The notes: generated from the sequence alone by a model not told the origin. Shown: positions 11,553 through 23,471, counted from the stretch's first letter. The stretch is DNA of 64,000 bases from Agapanthus africanus (GCA_030015575.1 JASDDO010000024.1:221422996-221486995), one strand, 5' to 3'. Program-made: numbers and translations.

Positions 11553-13051
11553 TGCTCTCGTGAGAGAGTGTGTTTTTTTGTAGTAACCGTAATCAACACG
11601 GCGTTGCTTGTAGCTAGCTGTGGTGAATACGGGTCGTTCGCAGGGCGTGAAACTTTTTATCTTGCCTTAAACGAGTTGATTGAAAAAAAGGAGAATAGAG
11701 AATAGATTCTAGATCTACGTTGAACACGGATGTAGAATATATAAGAAGAGGGCTTGTAGGGTTCATCGGATTAATTAGTAATGGATGATTAATTAAAGAT
11801 TATTCCTTTTATTCTTTAATAGATTTAAAACTAGATCGATAGTGATGCATGTAGAGGGTTTTTGGAAGGAATAGGGTTCCCACTCTTAAGCCTTATCTTT
11901 ACATGGATCTCCATTCATGTCTAGCCTTTACCAAAACAATTGCTAATCTGATCTCAAATCGCGGTCATGACTATCAATAAATTGATAGTGTGCCCTATTA
12001 GGATGTTAACGATTCTTTTGATAAAGTTTATAAACTTTATAGGACGTAAAAGGAGTTATAATATTTTCATCATCCATTGATCTATCATAATCCTATGAAC
12101 CCTATCAAGCGGTGAATTACTCGTGCATGATGGAGATAGAAGAAGAACAGATAGAGATCATAATGTAAATACAGAAAATAAATATGATAAGAATAAAACA
12201 ACTATCTTTGTTAATCAACTAGATCAATCACACTTTTTGTTCCTTTAGAAAGTGGAATACAAAACTCTAGTTTGCTTCTCGATCTCTTCTGAAGGAGGTA
12301 GATGAATAGCTGATGATCAACCTGGATTCGTGAGTTGACTTGGACTTCGTGATCTCTTTGGTTTGATAATTTTCCAAGTGAGGCTCTCGGTCCTTTAAAT
12401 AGTCCCAAAACCAGAAATCCTAGATCCCAAGTATTAGGGTTTGTTGATATAATCCTACCAAAAAAATCCCAAATCCCAATGCCATATAACAGCCACGGAT
12501 CCATCGCATATATATGAGTTTGGCCGCGGAAGCGCCGCACCTTGGAGGAGTTAAGGTTTTGGTTTTCTGCTGTGGACTCATGTTGACACGTGGAGATCTT
12601 CTATATATCTGGATTTTGGAAATATTTCCTGAGTCTCTGCCAGTATTGATTTTACGATTTTATTTAACTTTATCGGCAAATTTTTGATCCTGACATCTCG
12701 AATATATTGATCTCTAGACCTGAGCTACATCTGCACAATATCTCAATTCATAGAATTAGTAATATTTAGTATTTATGAGATATTATCCTAACCATTTTAT
12801 ATGATATTATATTTTAAGAATATTGATTAGGGATATTTGATATGATATGCATATTTAAATTATCAAGATATCCTATAAATATTTTATGCATATATTTTCC
12901 TTAATAATGTTAATTATAATATATAAACATATGGCAATAGATATTTTACAGATAAACCCTCATATGTTTTATATTTATAATAAACAGCTTTAAATATTTA
13001 TCAAAATTAAAGAAAATGTTATATCAAATGTACAATATTTTCGACTAAACA
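11553..13051 (-). mobile_element. 5' LTR of element 2
   Basis: 1499 bp, plus strand TGCTCTCG... to ...GACTAAACA. It aligns in reverse to LTR 3 (58921-60483): both start (element strand) with TG, TTAGTC and an AAAATATTG block. A TATA-like CTATTTAAAG lies on the minus strand at 12393-12402 and a degraded GC module at 12492-12539. Confidence 0.85.
12393..12402 (-). promoter_or_regulatory. TATA-like box of LTR 2
   Basis: Minus-strand CTATTTAAAG followed by GACCGAGAGC, which is also found directly after the TATA box of LTR 3. Confidence 0.6.
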
Positions 13052-14109
13052 CACGTCATCGGCACTAGATGTACGTAACGGCTACCTAGGTACCTGTCGA
13101 AAAGAAGGTCGACAAGCAAGCTCATCCAGACCCTTACTGATCCTATCCGTGACAATCTCCGTACAGTCCGGTCTCTTCGTTTAAGAGTATCGCATACCGG
13201 GTTTATGGGGTGGTAAACATCATACCCCTACTGACCTGATAAGTCGTGTCGATTTGGCTCAGGCCCAATCCGAGGAACCACTGATCTAACCATCAGTAAA
13301 TCTCATGGCCAAGGTTTTATGGTTCTGGCCAACCAGACACAGTGTGATATCGACTCCTAATACCGGGAGCGACGAATCCCTGACAATCACTCACTGCCTC
13401 CATGTTTCTCGGGACTGTACCCAACCAAAATCTATTTACATGACTTAGTAGTGCCGTAGTAGGGTACTGATCAAAGCACAGTGGGAATTCACACAAGACG
13501 AATGATGATCTCAGGTCCGAAGACTAATTTGTACTCATGTCACTTGAGAACCGCTATCTGATGATAGGTATAATACAATCTAGAGGTTCTCGGTGTGTCC
13601 GTCCAGTGTACTCAACCCCAGTGAGCACATGTATACAATCTTAGGTTATCACACCAATGGATGTGGGACCAACCATCGCCCCTCGTCGGGGTCTAGAAAT
13701 GTATACACAAGTGTACTCTGGAATATGGATGCCCGGTCTCGATATTCCTTCGACTTGGGACCTTTAAGGATGTGCTTATAGATTACTCAGCTCCCACAAG
13801 TATGATCGCCATCATAATACTGGCAGTCAAGAAAAATCCTACAGGCTTTATCAACATGTGTCAGCCATATGTTATATCGACTATAACATATGCACATGTT
13901 AAGATAAAGTCAAATCATAATAGTATACTACTGTATCGAGTCTTTAGCAATATGTGTAAATAATATAAAGTAACAAAAGAAAGAAATACACATATTAAGA
14001 TAAAGAAAACTCAAATAATATACTATATAAAACTGAGCAAGATTGTCCTGTACATACATATCCCTAGCATCCTATACAATACAGGCATTTAGGGCATACA
14101 TATCCAACA
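13052..14109 (-). mobile_element. Ty1/copia LTR fragment (A), minus strand
   Basis: 5' part of a copia LTR: minus strand TGTTGGATATGTATGCCCTAAATGCC begins at 14109 and aligns with the LTRs at 14910, 25512, 26039 and 34199 (TATGCCCTAGAGGCCATTA class). It is interrupted at 13051/13052 by element 2. The rest lies beyond elements 2 and 1, off the left edge. It cannot be decided here whether this is a solo LTR or part of a full element. Confidence 0.85.
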
Positions 14110-14335
14110 ACCAACACTCTAGAACCAAACATATCAATATTCGTTATCATTTCCTTCAAGACTACTATCATAAAAGCTATATAGTTCTTGAATATATTGA
14201 CTGAATCACAGTTGACGAATATATTCACTAAACCTTTAGATATGACTCGTTTTGTTCAAATAAAGGGTGAACTCAATATGCTTGAATTAGAAAACCAAAA
14301 CACTAGAATCATTATTAACAAAAAATTAGGATATT
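14110..14335 (+). pseudogene. C-terminus of Ty1/copia pol (RNase H end) of element S
   Basis: Reads TKHINIRYHFLQDYYHKSYIVLEYI, then after a frameshift near 14200 QLTNIFTKPLDMTRFV and KGELNMLE. These are the conserved last motifs of copia RNase H (SKHIDIRHHFLRD ... FTKPL). The upstream part is displaced by LTR A, inserted at 14109/14110. It places element S on the plus strand. Confidence 0.85.
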
Positions 14336-14615
14336 AAACTAAACCATAAGTTTCATAGGTCCTTGGACGTCACAATAGACGTCCATGCAGACGTTCTAAT
14401 GGACGTCTGATGTTCAAACTGCTGAACAGTTTGATAACCAACCGTATCGATTTTTGAAATTTCAAAAAAATTTATACGTTTTAGAGACCGATTAATAAGT
14501 TTTTAAAGCTTCCCTTCTACAGTTTTTATCTGCCTCTATAAATTAAAGTGAAGTTTTTCTTCTTCAATTCGCTTTTCCTAACCAATAATACACAAATCCT
14601 ACACAACCCTACATA
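14336..14615 (+). promoter_or_regulatory. promoter-like module 1 inside element S
   Basis: Non-coding. Three GACGTC motifs in 42 bp (14366, 14378, 14402), a TATA box CTATAAAT at 14535-14542 and an ATG at 14616. The same layout recurs at 17400-17678 and in the 3' LTR (19670-19800). The promoter function is inferred. Confidence 0.5.
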
Positions 14616-17145
14616 ATGTCTGCGAGAATCATCAGTACTAGGAACACCTCTATCCTAGAGAAGGGCTCTCCCTCTTCTAGGAACATATCATCAAGATGAA
14701 GGAGGATCCCATTTCTCCTATGAAACTAACTCCCAATCCGTCGAGAACCCTAACATTCACCCTGCCGCACTCTTCTTCGTCTCCATTGCCAAAGGAAGAT
14801 CCGTCAGAGGAGCCATTTGAGGAGTTCTCCTTTCCCACTCCTCCGGTCAACGAGAATCCTGAATAAAATCCCCTTCCTAATGAACCAGTCAATCAAGGAC
14901 CATCATAGATGTTAGTGATATATGCCCTAGAGGCCATTATTATATAGTACCGGATTGTATATTACATTTTTGAAACTTGGGATATACACAGATATAATAA
15001 CAGTCTTTCTCAATATGATAGTATGCTATCTGGTTTGATTCTATCTTAATATGTGTATATGTTTTTTTTAACGTTTCGCTAATACATATTGCTAGAGCCC
15101 TTAGGATCTTTGCTTGACTACCAGTGTTGTGATGACAGTCACACTAATGGGGGCTGGATAGTCTATAAGCACATCCTTAAGATTGTCCCTAGTCGTAGGA
15201 TTATCGAGACAGGGCATCAATACTCCAGAGTAGACTAGTGTATATACTTCTTATCCCCGGTCAGGGGAGGTAGCCTGTCCCGCAGCTATTGGTATCCGAT
15301 ACCAAAGATAGTATACAGGTGCTCATTGGGTTATGAGTTACACTGGATGGACTCGATGGGAACTGCTGGTTAGTATTATACCTATCGTCAGTTAGCAGTT
15401 TCCGGGTGACATGAGTATAGATTAGTCCGTTGACTTGACATCACTATTCATCTCGAGTGTGTTTCCACTATTCTTAGATTACTACCTTACCATGGCTCAA
15501 ATGAGTCGTGCGAATAGGAAGTGGTTGGGTGTAGCCCTAAAGCACTTGGAGACAGTAGAGGTTAGATGGGATTTGTCTCTGCCGGTATTGGGAATTGATA
15601 TCGCGTTGTGTTCAGATATCCAATATAAAAAGTCCATGGCTAGGTCAAGCGAGATTTACTGGTAGGTACACAAGTAGTTTCTCGGAGTGTATTGGGCTCT
15701 ACACCGACATGACTTATTGCGCTATTAGGGGTCTGACGGTTACCACCCCTAGGCCCGATATGCGTTACTCTTAGATGAACAAACCGGACTGTACGGAGAT
15801 TGTCATAGATAGGCTCAGTAGGAGTTCGGATGAGTTTGCTCGTCGGCCTTCTTATCGACAGATACCTGGGTAGCCGTTACGTACAGCTAGTGCCACCGAC
15901 GGACTTATGGTTAAACCCACTGCCAGCGTACTATCGAGTTTTCAGAGTCCCATACAGAGGGTTTTCCTGGTTCAGGCGAAACGATGTAGATACCGTATGG
16001 TTTTACGTGCAGGGTTCCGATCGTATACGTGCACTAGCTGCACGGATGTTGTTCGGACGGATAATACTAGTGGGCTTTGATTTAAGCCGGATTCTAGTAT
16101 TATATTATTGGATTATTATTATCCCATCGTATTCGTATTTTTTGGAGTACGAATACGGGTATGTATATACGGTGAGAGCATTCTTGTAATTTCACAGGAG
16201 ATGCTTCTAGAAGGGGACACCTCATTATTGGATTTATCTATTTTTGGAAATAGATTAATGAGGTGGAAAATGGAGATATTTGTGGCATGGTGAAGCATGG
16301 ATTATTCCATTATTTTATGTGTTTGGGTTTACTATTGAAGCATGGTTGTTATTTTCTATTGAAAATAATCTATGCTTCATGTGAGATAGAGAATGAGCCA
16401 TCCTTCACTAGCACAACAATTAGCTCATTTGCAAATTTCCTTTCTCTCTCCATTTTTCCTCTCCTTCTTCTTCAAGACCCTAAACCCTCACATGAGTTGT
16501 GAACTATAGGGTCCTTTGAGATAAACCACTCCAATAAACACTCTACATCTCTTAAGCTACCTAGTTTAGCGAACTAGGTACTTTAGTTACCCTGGTTTAG
16601 GGTTGAAGCTTGAACCATAGACTCTCAGGTGGATCATCTTTGGCACGAGGAGACCGGCGATCAAGTGCGATCCGAACTTCTGAGAAGCTCAAGCTAAAGA
16701 GGAGAAGAAGACCCGAAGGACCAGAATCAAGGAGGTATAAACACTTTCATAGTAGTTAGAAACTCCAAGTAGTATAGCTAGTTAAAGTTTCCGTAAAGAT
16801 CCAGAAGTTTAGGTCGATGTTGCAAGTCACCAAAATCGTTTTTTGTAAATTCTGCCTCAACACGAACCCGCGGGGTGAGCGAAATTGATTTAAAATAGAA
16901 TGGTCCTCAAAAGAATAGGTATCATTTCAACCCAAATGGATTTGGGATTGGAGTGGATGATCCATTTTATGTTCATCCCCCTCCTGAGGAACGTGTCATG
17001 TTCATCGCCCGAGTTGACGTCCATGACACTCAAATCCAGGCATATGACAGGGTCAAATAGGAGTTCATTAAAGAACGGGAGACGAAAATGACGGAGTTTT
17101 AGAAGCATCTCCCACGCTTCTAGGATTTCCATCGTTTTAAGAACG
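14616..17145 (+). pseudogene. decayed extra ORF of element S, split by a solo LTR
   Basis: Starts MSARIISTRNTSILEKGSPSSR (14616), then breaks up. Coding-like sequence resumes after the inserted LTR B as NGPQKNRYHFNPNGFGIG VDDPFYVHPPPEERVMFIARV (16900-17070) and ends near 17140. I do not recognise the protein family. The split by LTR B, with a matching 5-bp duplication on both sides, shows the two parts were once continuous. Confidence 0.5.
14910..16894 (+). mobile_element. solo Ty1/copia LTR (B)
   Basis: 1985 bp starting TGTTAGTGATATATGCCCTAGAGG, homologous to the other copia LTRs across its length. The 5-bp ATAGA directly before (14905-14909) is repeated at 16895-16899, supporting a target-site duplication. 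The 3' terminus reads TTTAAA rather than a clean CA, so the exact end is less sure. There is no internal region or primer site, so it is a solo LTR formed by LTR-LTR recombination. Confidence 0.75.
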
Positions 17146-17399
17146 TCTCGTAGTTTGTAGTTTTTCTTTTGTTTGTTTTTAATATATTGTATTAGTTTAT
17201 GTTCGTGTTTGTATGTTTGTTTTGTTTTTGTTTTTATTTTAAGTATAATGTCGTGTATTGTTCATCTACTTATATGAATAAAATGGTCATCTTTATTTGA
17301 TTATCAATATTCTTACTTAACTCCAAAAAATAGATACACAATTTACATATACAGCCCATCAATTAACCAAAATTACCAAAACTCCGCAAATCTAAAAAT
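17146..17399 (+). other. T-rich 3' UTR-like stretch
   Basis: A TTTTG/TTTGT-rich tract followed by AATAAAA at 17277, resembling a polyadenylation region after the split ORF. No ORF. Confidence 0.35.
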
Positions 17400-17678
17400 A
17401 TTTGCAGGGACACCTCAATCGACGTCTATGGTGATGTCTATTGGACCATGGACATTCATGATGACGCCCATATATCGATTTTTTCCCTGAACCGACGTTT
17501 CAATTGAAGGGTTATGACCCTTTGATTTGGTCCATTTTCATCTAGGACGTCCATTCATCTCCTATATATTCATTTACTCCTTCTAAACCCTCATATTCTC
17601 GATCATTTTCTCTTTCTTCCTCCACCATAGTCTCTACTTCAAAACCCTAGTTTCCTTCTACTCATTTTTTTTACAACT
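17400..17678 (+). promoter_or_regulatory. promoter-like module 2 of element S
   Basis: GACGTC at 17421 and 17546 with degenerate copies between, TATA-like CCTATATATT at 17561, a pyrimidine-rich leader, then ATG at 17679. The layout parallels module 1. Confidence 0.5.
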
Positions 17679-18958
17679 ATGGTGAGGACAAAGAACGTTG
17701 AAGAAAGAGAATCGTTGTCATCCAAACATCCTAGACGTTCTCAACATGTTTCTCCTCTTCCTTCTCAACCCATTCATGAATCAGAAGAAGAATATGATGA
17801 TGAAGACGATGATACATATATTCAAGAGACCGAGGATACAAGCCACACTCAAGACGAAGAAGAAGAAGTTAAAGAAGAAAATTTATTCTTTGCCTTCATC
17901 AAAGACAAAGCATCTAAACTCTACGATTGTATCGTCAAGAAGAAGATCGTAACCGGGTCTTTTGTTCGATTGAATGAAATTGAAAGCTTCAATCTCAATC
18001 ATCTCCTCCAATTACAAGGTTGGATCAACTTTTTCACTCTTGATCGTCCAACTTACCAAAATTTTGTTTATCTCTTTTATGCTAACCTTGTTAGCAATCA
18101 AGAAGATGTTACAATTCTCAAAAATCGTCTTAAAAAACAATCGATTATCATTTCACCCGCATATTTCGCTAGGATACTATAATGTGTGAATATCTATAAG
18201 GAAATCTTTTCCACTTTTTCACAATATCCACTTAACATCACCAAAGAGGATGTCTTGAGAATCCTCCATAATGATGAATACTCTCATTTATACAATGACC
18301 CATATTCTCAAGCACTTGTTCCATGTGCTCGTGTTTTGTCTTACCTACTAGGTTATACCATTTACCCTAAGTCCGGTGGCCGAGACCGTCTCACACTCAC
18401 ACATATGTTGTTCACTTATTGTGTTATGGCTCATATCCTTGTAAATCTTCCACCATTACTAATTATCATGATTTAGAATTTACCCACATCCACTTCCAAT
18501 CTATATTACGACAAGGTATTACTAAAATCATTGAAGATGCCGACATTGATCTATCCATTGACACATCCATTCAAAATCTCGATAAACATTTCGGTCACTG
18601 TAACATCGTCTTGTGCACCTAGAAAACTATCAAGAACCACCACATCCACCAGAACATCATTCTCCCCCATTTCTTACTCCCGCACCTGAAATTCCCGAAG
18701 TTCCACAACATCTATATGATCTTCAAGATTTTGAAAATCGTATGTTTCAACATATACCAACCTTCATCTTGAAACCCATCAAATCTTTAATATGGGTCTT
18801 TCCTATGTTCACTACAACATCGATGAGACAAACGCTCGCATTGACCATCATTTGGACTATCTGTATATTCAGTCGAGTTATCCTCCTGCACCACCATTTT
18901 ACTACCAACCTCCGATGGACTTTGATCAGCCTCCTCCACTGCCACATGATGACGAGTA
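17679..18958 (+). pseudogene. env-like / putative plant transposon protein ORF of element S
   Basis: Starts at ATG 17679. The N-terminus is basic then strongly acidic (EEEYDDEDDDTY, DEEEEVKEE), then a globular part: LLQLQGWINFFTL, RPTYQNFVYLFYANLV, DPYSQALVPCARVLSYLLGYTIYPKSGGRDRLTLTHMLFTYCVM. This fits the 'putative plant transposon protein' domain found in extra ORFs of plant retroelements. TAA at 18180-18182 interrupts the frame and a shift near 18440 breaks it. The C-terminus is proline-rich (YPPAPPFYYQPPMDFDQPPPLP), ending at TAG 18956. The position between pol and the PPT matches the env-like ORF of SIRE-type copia elements. Confidence 0.6.
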
Positions 18959-19298
18959 GTTATTTCGCTTTGTTAGTAACTATGTGGTAGTTATTTTTCT
19001 TATGTTGTAGTTTACATTTTGATTGTATGACTTTATATTTGAAACAATGTTGCTTATGTAGTTTGTCAAACTTTGATATTAATCTATTAGTTTGCTTGCT
19101 TATGGTTGTTTGTATTCATTTCATGTTTAAATTGCTCCTTCATTTATCTAAATACTCCTCCGTATTTCTTAAAAGCTTTTTGATATTTTCAAAAAGGGGA
19201 GAAAAATATCTGCAATTATTCAGGAGGAGCATTTACATATCTCTTTGAAATGATGCATATTTTAAAAAATGATAATATTTTAAGTTTTGTTAAATATC
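18959..19298 (+). other. AT-rich region after the env-like ORF
   Basis: No supported ORF. T-rich and AT-rich, leading into the polypurine tract. Confidence 0.4.
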
Positions 19299-19310
19299 AA
19301 AAGGGGGAGA
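19299..19310 (+). other. polypurine tract of element S
   Basis: AAAAGGGGGAGA, four bases upstream of the TG that starts the 3' LTR. It would prime plus-strand DNA synthesis. Confidence 0.75.
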
Positions 19311-19314
19311 TTTT

Positions 19315-20487
19315 TGACCTATGAGTCACATTCTTTTTGGTTTTGACTATTTTACAAAAACCATATTTCCAAGATATTGTATGTTACTAACCATGCCAGA
19401 TATGTTAAAGTTCTATAAACAATGGATTTAGGCAAGCAAGAGAATAATCAAGTGAAGAACGACTCTGAAGACCAAAATCGGAAATTCAAAGGAAATATCG
19501 AAGAAGTCACACAAACAGAATATTCAAGACTTTTTTTTGAGTCTAAAGTCGATCTCGTTGGTTATAATCTTTTTTCAAGTTCTAATTTTTTTATACTAAA
19601 TCCTTTTACTTAAAACATCTTTTTAAAGTTTTCAAAACGAATCAAAATTATTTTGAAAATATTTTAAACATCCAGAGGGAGTTTGTGTCTGATATATCAG
19701 ACATCAGATATCCCTATGGACGTCCCCCAAACATCCATGACAGTTGTAGCTTTTTTAAAAATCTGCCCCAACTGCCCATTTTCAGATTTCTATATAAAGG
19801 ACCATTTTTCAAATGATTTTCACTGATTTCCTTTTAATCTATTTCTCGAATCCAAGTTTTCTCATTCTTCAATCCATTTTTAAAAACTCTGTCATTCTCT
19901 CATTCTAAAGTTTTTATTAATCTTCTGAGAGAAGAGATCTTTCATGGCTTTATATTTTTTTAGTTATTAGAATCGAAAGTTCTTTGATTTGTCGAAGAAG
20001 TTTTTATTTTAAAATTTTCTTAATCATTTTAAGGTAACTTCTTCGAATTATTTTTAAACTTTTCTAATCTCCAAAAACTCAATCTATTATCTCCTTTGAA
20101 TCGAAACTTGATTTATCTTTTGAGATCAATAGGATTGTATAGTTGGTTTGTAAAAATTTATTGAAAATCTTGTTTGTACGACCTAGTGAAGAATGGTCTA
20201 AGATTTTCACATTGTAAGGGTTTCAGACTTGAGCTTTAGAAAAAGCCCAGGTGTTCACTGCCTGGAAGTGTAAAAGTTTTAAGTTTTGAGCCTGGGAAAA
20301 TATCTGGGTTTCTCCACACATAAGGAGTCGCCGGATAGTGAAGTTGAATTCTGAGAAAGGGTTCTCAGGCGGGGATTAGCTACGGAGTTGGTGAACCTCG
20401 TTAACAATCCTTTGTATCATTTATTTTCTTTGCATTTTGTGTTTGTGAAATTGTTTATACTTGTATTCTGATTTATATTCCGTTGCA
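19315..20487 (+). mobile_element. 3' LTR of SIRE-like copia element S
   Basis: About 1170 bp, starting TGACCTATGAGTCACATTC right after the PPT and ending near CCGTTGCA (20487). It holds TATATAAAGG (19790-19799) with an upstream GACGTC (19719). The downstream sequence (GGCGGGGATTAGCTACGGAGTTGGTGAACC, then the TTTGTGTTTGTGAA block) resembles the U5 part of SIRE/Opie-type LTRs, which is family knowledge. The 5' LTR is outside the window. Confidence 0.7.
19790..19799 (+). promoter_or_regulatory. TATA box of 3' LTR of S (module 3)
   Basis: CTATATAAAG, 66 bp after GACGTC at 19719-19724. This is the LTR version of the promoter layout seen twice inside the element. Confidence 0.6.
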
Positions 20488-21505
20488 AAATTTCTCAATT
20501 TCGCATAATTGCACTAAGTTTGCCATAAATCATTATTCACCCATCTCTAAGGCTGTTTTCACTGGTTCCATCAGCGTATCCAAACCATACCATCTAAACT
20601 CATACGATACTTCAAACCATGCAAGAAGACATCGTAAAATTAGACAAAAATATCAGCATAAAAATTAGGATTGATTACGTAATAAAACGAATAATCTCTT
20701 ACATTGATATTCCATAAAGCGAATTTCTTATATGGCTCTTATCTTTGATCCAACCATTCCACGGCTTCCCATTTTCCTTCATCATCACGAACCATATGCG
20801 GCATGCGTTGCTCACTATTTATGATTTAAGACATTAGCCGATATTTCAACATTATTTAATTATTTATATTTACATTCAAATCTTCGTCTTTAATAAGATC
20901 ACACTATTAACATTAATATAACGGGCTAGCGGGGGTAAGGCTTCTATCCCATTAAGAATGTATAACGCATACACCAATACACTTGTGCTTTCATTCGCTC
21001 CGAGAAAATTTCGGCCACACCTCCCCACCGTTATCCGAGTGCACTACAATAGAATAGATAAACATCTTAACATTGCTGGTGTTAAAATGATCATCTAGTC
21101 TATAATTTTACGTGGAGAACAAGCGAAGAAATACTGACGAAACTCATCTCGAAATGAATAAAAACATAAGTGCAAAGGGGTGTATGCGTTATACATTCTT
21201 AACTTGTCCACATCGGACAAATCTATCAGTTATAGTTCGATTAGTTCCATCGTCACATAAACTACGAGATGGTTGTTAATAATGAACGATTAACACTCGA
21301 TGTAGCCAACCACAGCGTAGTCTTAAGTCACAAAGAAAAACGTACGCATATAATTGATAGACGGGGTCTAAGACGCATTGTGAATTATATATAAGATTCT
21401 CGATGACAACATGAAAGTTTCGTGTTATCATTGAGTATCGTAAATTTAATTACTCTAATTTGGAGGGTTATAGTTTCGATTTCACGGTTATGAAGTATTT
21501 AATTT
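20488..21505. other. unassigned spacer with an inverted repeat
   Basis: No ORF or known element recognised. It contains the inverted repeat described separately, including GAGAAAATTTCGGCCACACCTCCCC at 21002. Confidence 0.5.
20953..21201. repeat. inverted repeat with 21-bp perfect arms
   Basis: Bases 20953-20973 (TAAGAATGTATAACGCATAC...) are the exact reverse complement of 21181-21201. Weaker complementarity continues inward (20974-21010 against 21141-21180), giving arms of about 60 bp around a loop of roughly 130 bp. No terminal duplication or transposase was identified. Confidence 0.75.
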
Positions 21506-23457
21506 AGAGTTTGTTTACCGCCAAAAACAGGACTGAGGTGCGAGGAGCGCGTTCAACCTGAATCTGGAGGCAGATGCTATTTGGAACATATCCATCCACC
21601 TATCCGAAGATACCAAGTTGATTTATGGCACTATATATCGGAGGTTTGGATGGATGTGACCGTTGATCTGACTTTCAGATTCCCCCTCACTGATGAGGGG
21701 TTTGTTTATTGTGTGGACGCTTTTTCCTGTAGGCGCAGTCCCCTGCAATTAATTATGTTATCAAACGATAACAAATTTCTACACTCCAGGTCTATTCCTT
21801 CATGTTTCGTGTTTTAGTTTATTTTGGGTTGTCTTGGATTGTACACGGAGACTAATTTATGTCGTCGCCCGTAGGGCGCGGATTAGTCCAAACCTGTATA
21901 TGTTAAATTTGGGCTTGAACCTAGGTTGCATTTCTCATATCTATGAGGTCCATCAGTTCAAGATATTTGAATTTATTTAAGAATTGTTAATCTTGTTTTA
22001 GATTAAGATCAATTTAGAGTTTCAACTAAGCGCCATTAGTCTTATTTGAGATTAAGGTCAACTTAGGACTTTGGCTAAGGATTGTTAGTTTTATATTAGA
22101 CTAAGATCAACTTATATAATATGGTATTTTTGATCATTAGATCATATATAGGAAGCATAAGCTTCAATACTTAGTTTATTTGACAAGTCTTCAAGCAATA
22201 GCTTGCTGTTTAGGTGCGCTTGCACACTTGGGATGTGCACATGCTTCACATGTGGTACACGTGCATCTCCTCTAAAGAAATGCGCACGTATAATGCACAG
22301 GGTGCGAATGTCATCCATCACATGTCTTCAACATGCGCTCATGTGTATGGCATATGATGCGCATGTCTTCATAAACGATACTTCCACCTTGCACTCACGT
22401 GTATGGAATGTAGTGCATACGTCTTAATTTACGATGTTTTCCACTTTGCGCCCATGTGTTTGGAACGTGATGCGCACTTGATACAAATTTCATAAAGTGC
22501 ACCCTATGGTAGGGTGTGATCGACTTGTGCGCATGTGCATAGCACGTATTACATGCTTTAGGGGATGCACTAAGGTTAGGGTGCTTCCAAGAAAGCCTTT
22601 TGCTTTCTAAAAAGACCGAAGTCAATGTTCTCTGATTTTGGGTGCGTTTACATGGCACGCACCAGTTTTTTTGTGAAATTTAGAACTTTCAAGCTAGTCA
22701 AAACACATAAAGAAGCAAAAGTTTCAGTTTTCTACGTGTCGGAACACTTTTTATGGGGGTTCTCCTTAAAGTCATGAATCTTAAGATCAATCTCTTATAA
22801 AAGTCAAAAGTTTTATAAAGAGGGATCAACCCTAAAAACCTTTGATCTTGTATATGGTGAATCAATAGATTCAAAGAAAAGCCAAAACTTTTAACATAAA
22901 GCTAAAACTTTTATAGATGAAAAGAGAGTTTTTGATCTCTATTTCGTCGACCTTGTTGATATTAGGTTTTTTTGAAGGAGAAGATGGAGATCTTGATGAT
23001 TTTGCTCGGCTGAAGAGGAAGAACAAGAGTTTTTTTTTAATAATATGTAGGTCCTCCTGATTTTCTCCTCTAAGGTTCCTATTTATAGTAGAGTGATTTG
23101 TTAAGTTAAATCCCTAACAAATAGATTTAAATTGATGCATATCAATTTAGGGTGCATGCGCACCATCAGATCAAATCAATTTGTTTGATTTGTTAAGTCG
23201 GTTAACAACAGAAGATTTTCTTCTAATAATAGCTTCGGCTCGATAGGGCGCGCTTGCGCATTGCAGGGGTATGCGCCTGTGCTTTGCTCGGGTCGTAGCC
23301 CTTCAGGAGCTTAGCTAAGGTGCACGCGCATTGTATGGATCGCATGGCATGTGATGGCTTGGGTCATGCACACATGCTTTGTACGTGTTGCACTGCATGT
23401 GATGGTAGTTTTGACAAATGCGCATCTAATGAGTGCGATGTAATTTGAGCAGGAACA
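21506..23457 (-). mobile_element. 3' LTR of gypsy element T' (probably Tat lineage), minus strand
   Basis: On the minus strand it begins TGTTCCTGCTCAAATTACA (ending at 23457), next to a polypurine tract on its right. It aligns in reverse to the plus-strand LTR of T (50271-57557), most clearly 21550-21900 with 57170-57500 (GACGACATAAA, CGCGATAACATAATTAA and CATATCCATCCACC blocks). Length about 1950 bp. The left edge near 21506 is approximate. Its internal region lies to the right. Tat assignment is inference from the antisense extra gene and PPT type. Confidence 0.7.
22203..22560. repeat. cluster of CACGTG/GTGCAC/GCGCAC words in T' LTR
   Basis: Loose repeats of palindromic 6-mers (GTGCAC, CACATGTG, ACACGTGC, GCGCACG, GTGTATGG). 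A second cluster lies at 23240-23450. They occupy the same two places as the CACGTG arrays in the related LTR of T (54590-54860 and 50335-50640). Confidence 0.6.
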
Positions 23458-23471
23458 AATGCCCCCACTGA
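23458..23471 (-). other. polypurine tract of T'
   Basis: Minus strand CAGTGGGGGCATT directly before the LTR start TGTTCC. It fixes the orientation of T'. Confidence 0.6.

Larger units (their letters stand above)
7926..13051 (-). mobile_element. Ty3/gypsy element 2 (Athila-like), 5' part
   Basis: Minus-strand relative of element 1: LTR (11553-13051), degraded primer site (11529-11546), leader, gag and protease, cut at 7926 by insertion of element 1. The RT, IN and 3' LTR parts must lie to the left of the window. It is inserted in a copia LTR that resumes at 13052. It carries more disruptions than element 1, consistent with being the older host. Confidence 0.9.

Noticed and set aside
22203..22658. 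Cys/His-rich ORFs in 22203-22658
   Set aside because: Cys and His arise from the TGTGCAC/CATGTG repeat words of the LTR; no zinc-finger spacing is conserved between strands or copies.
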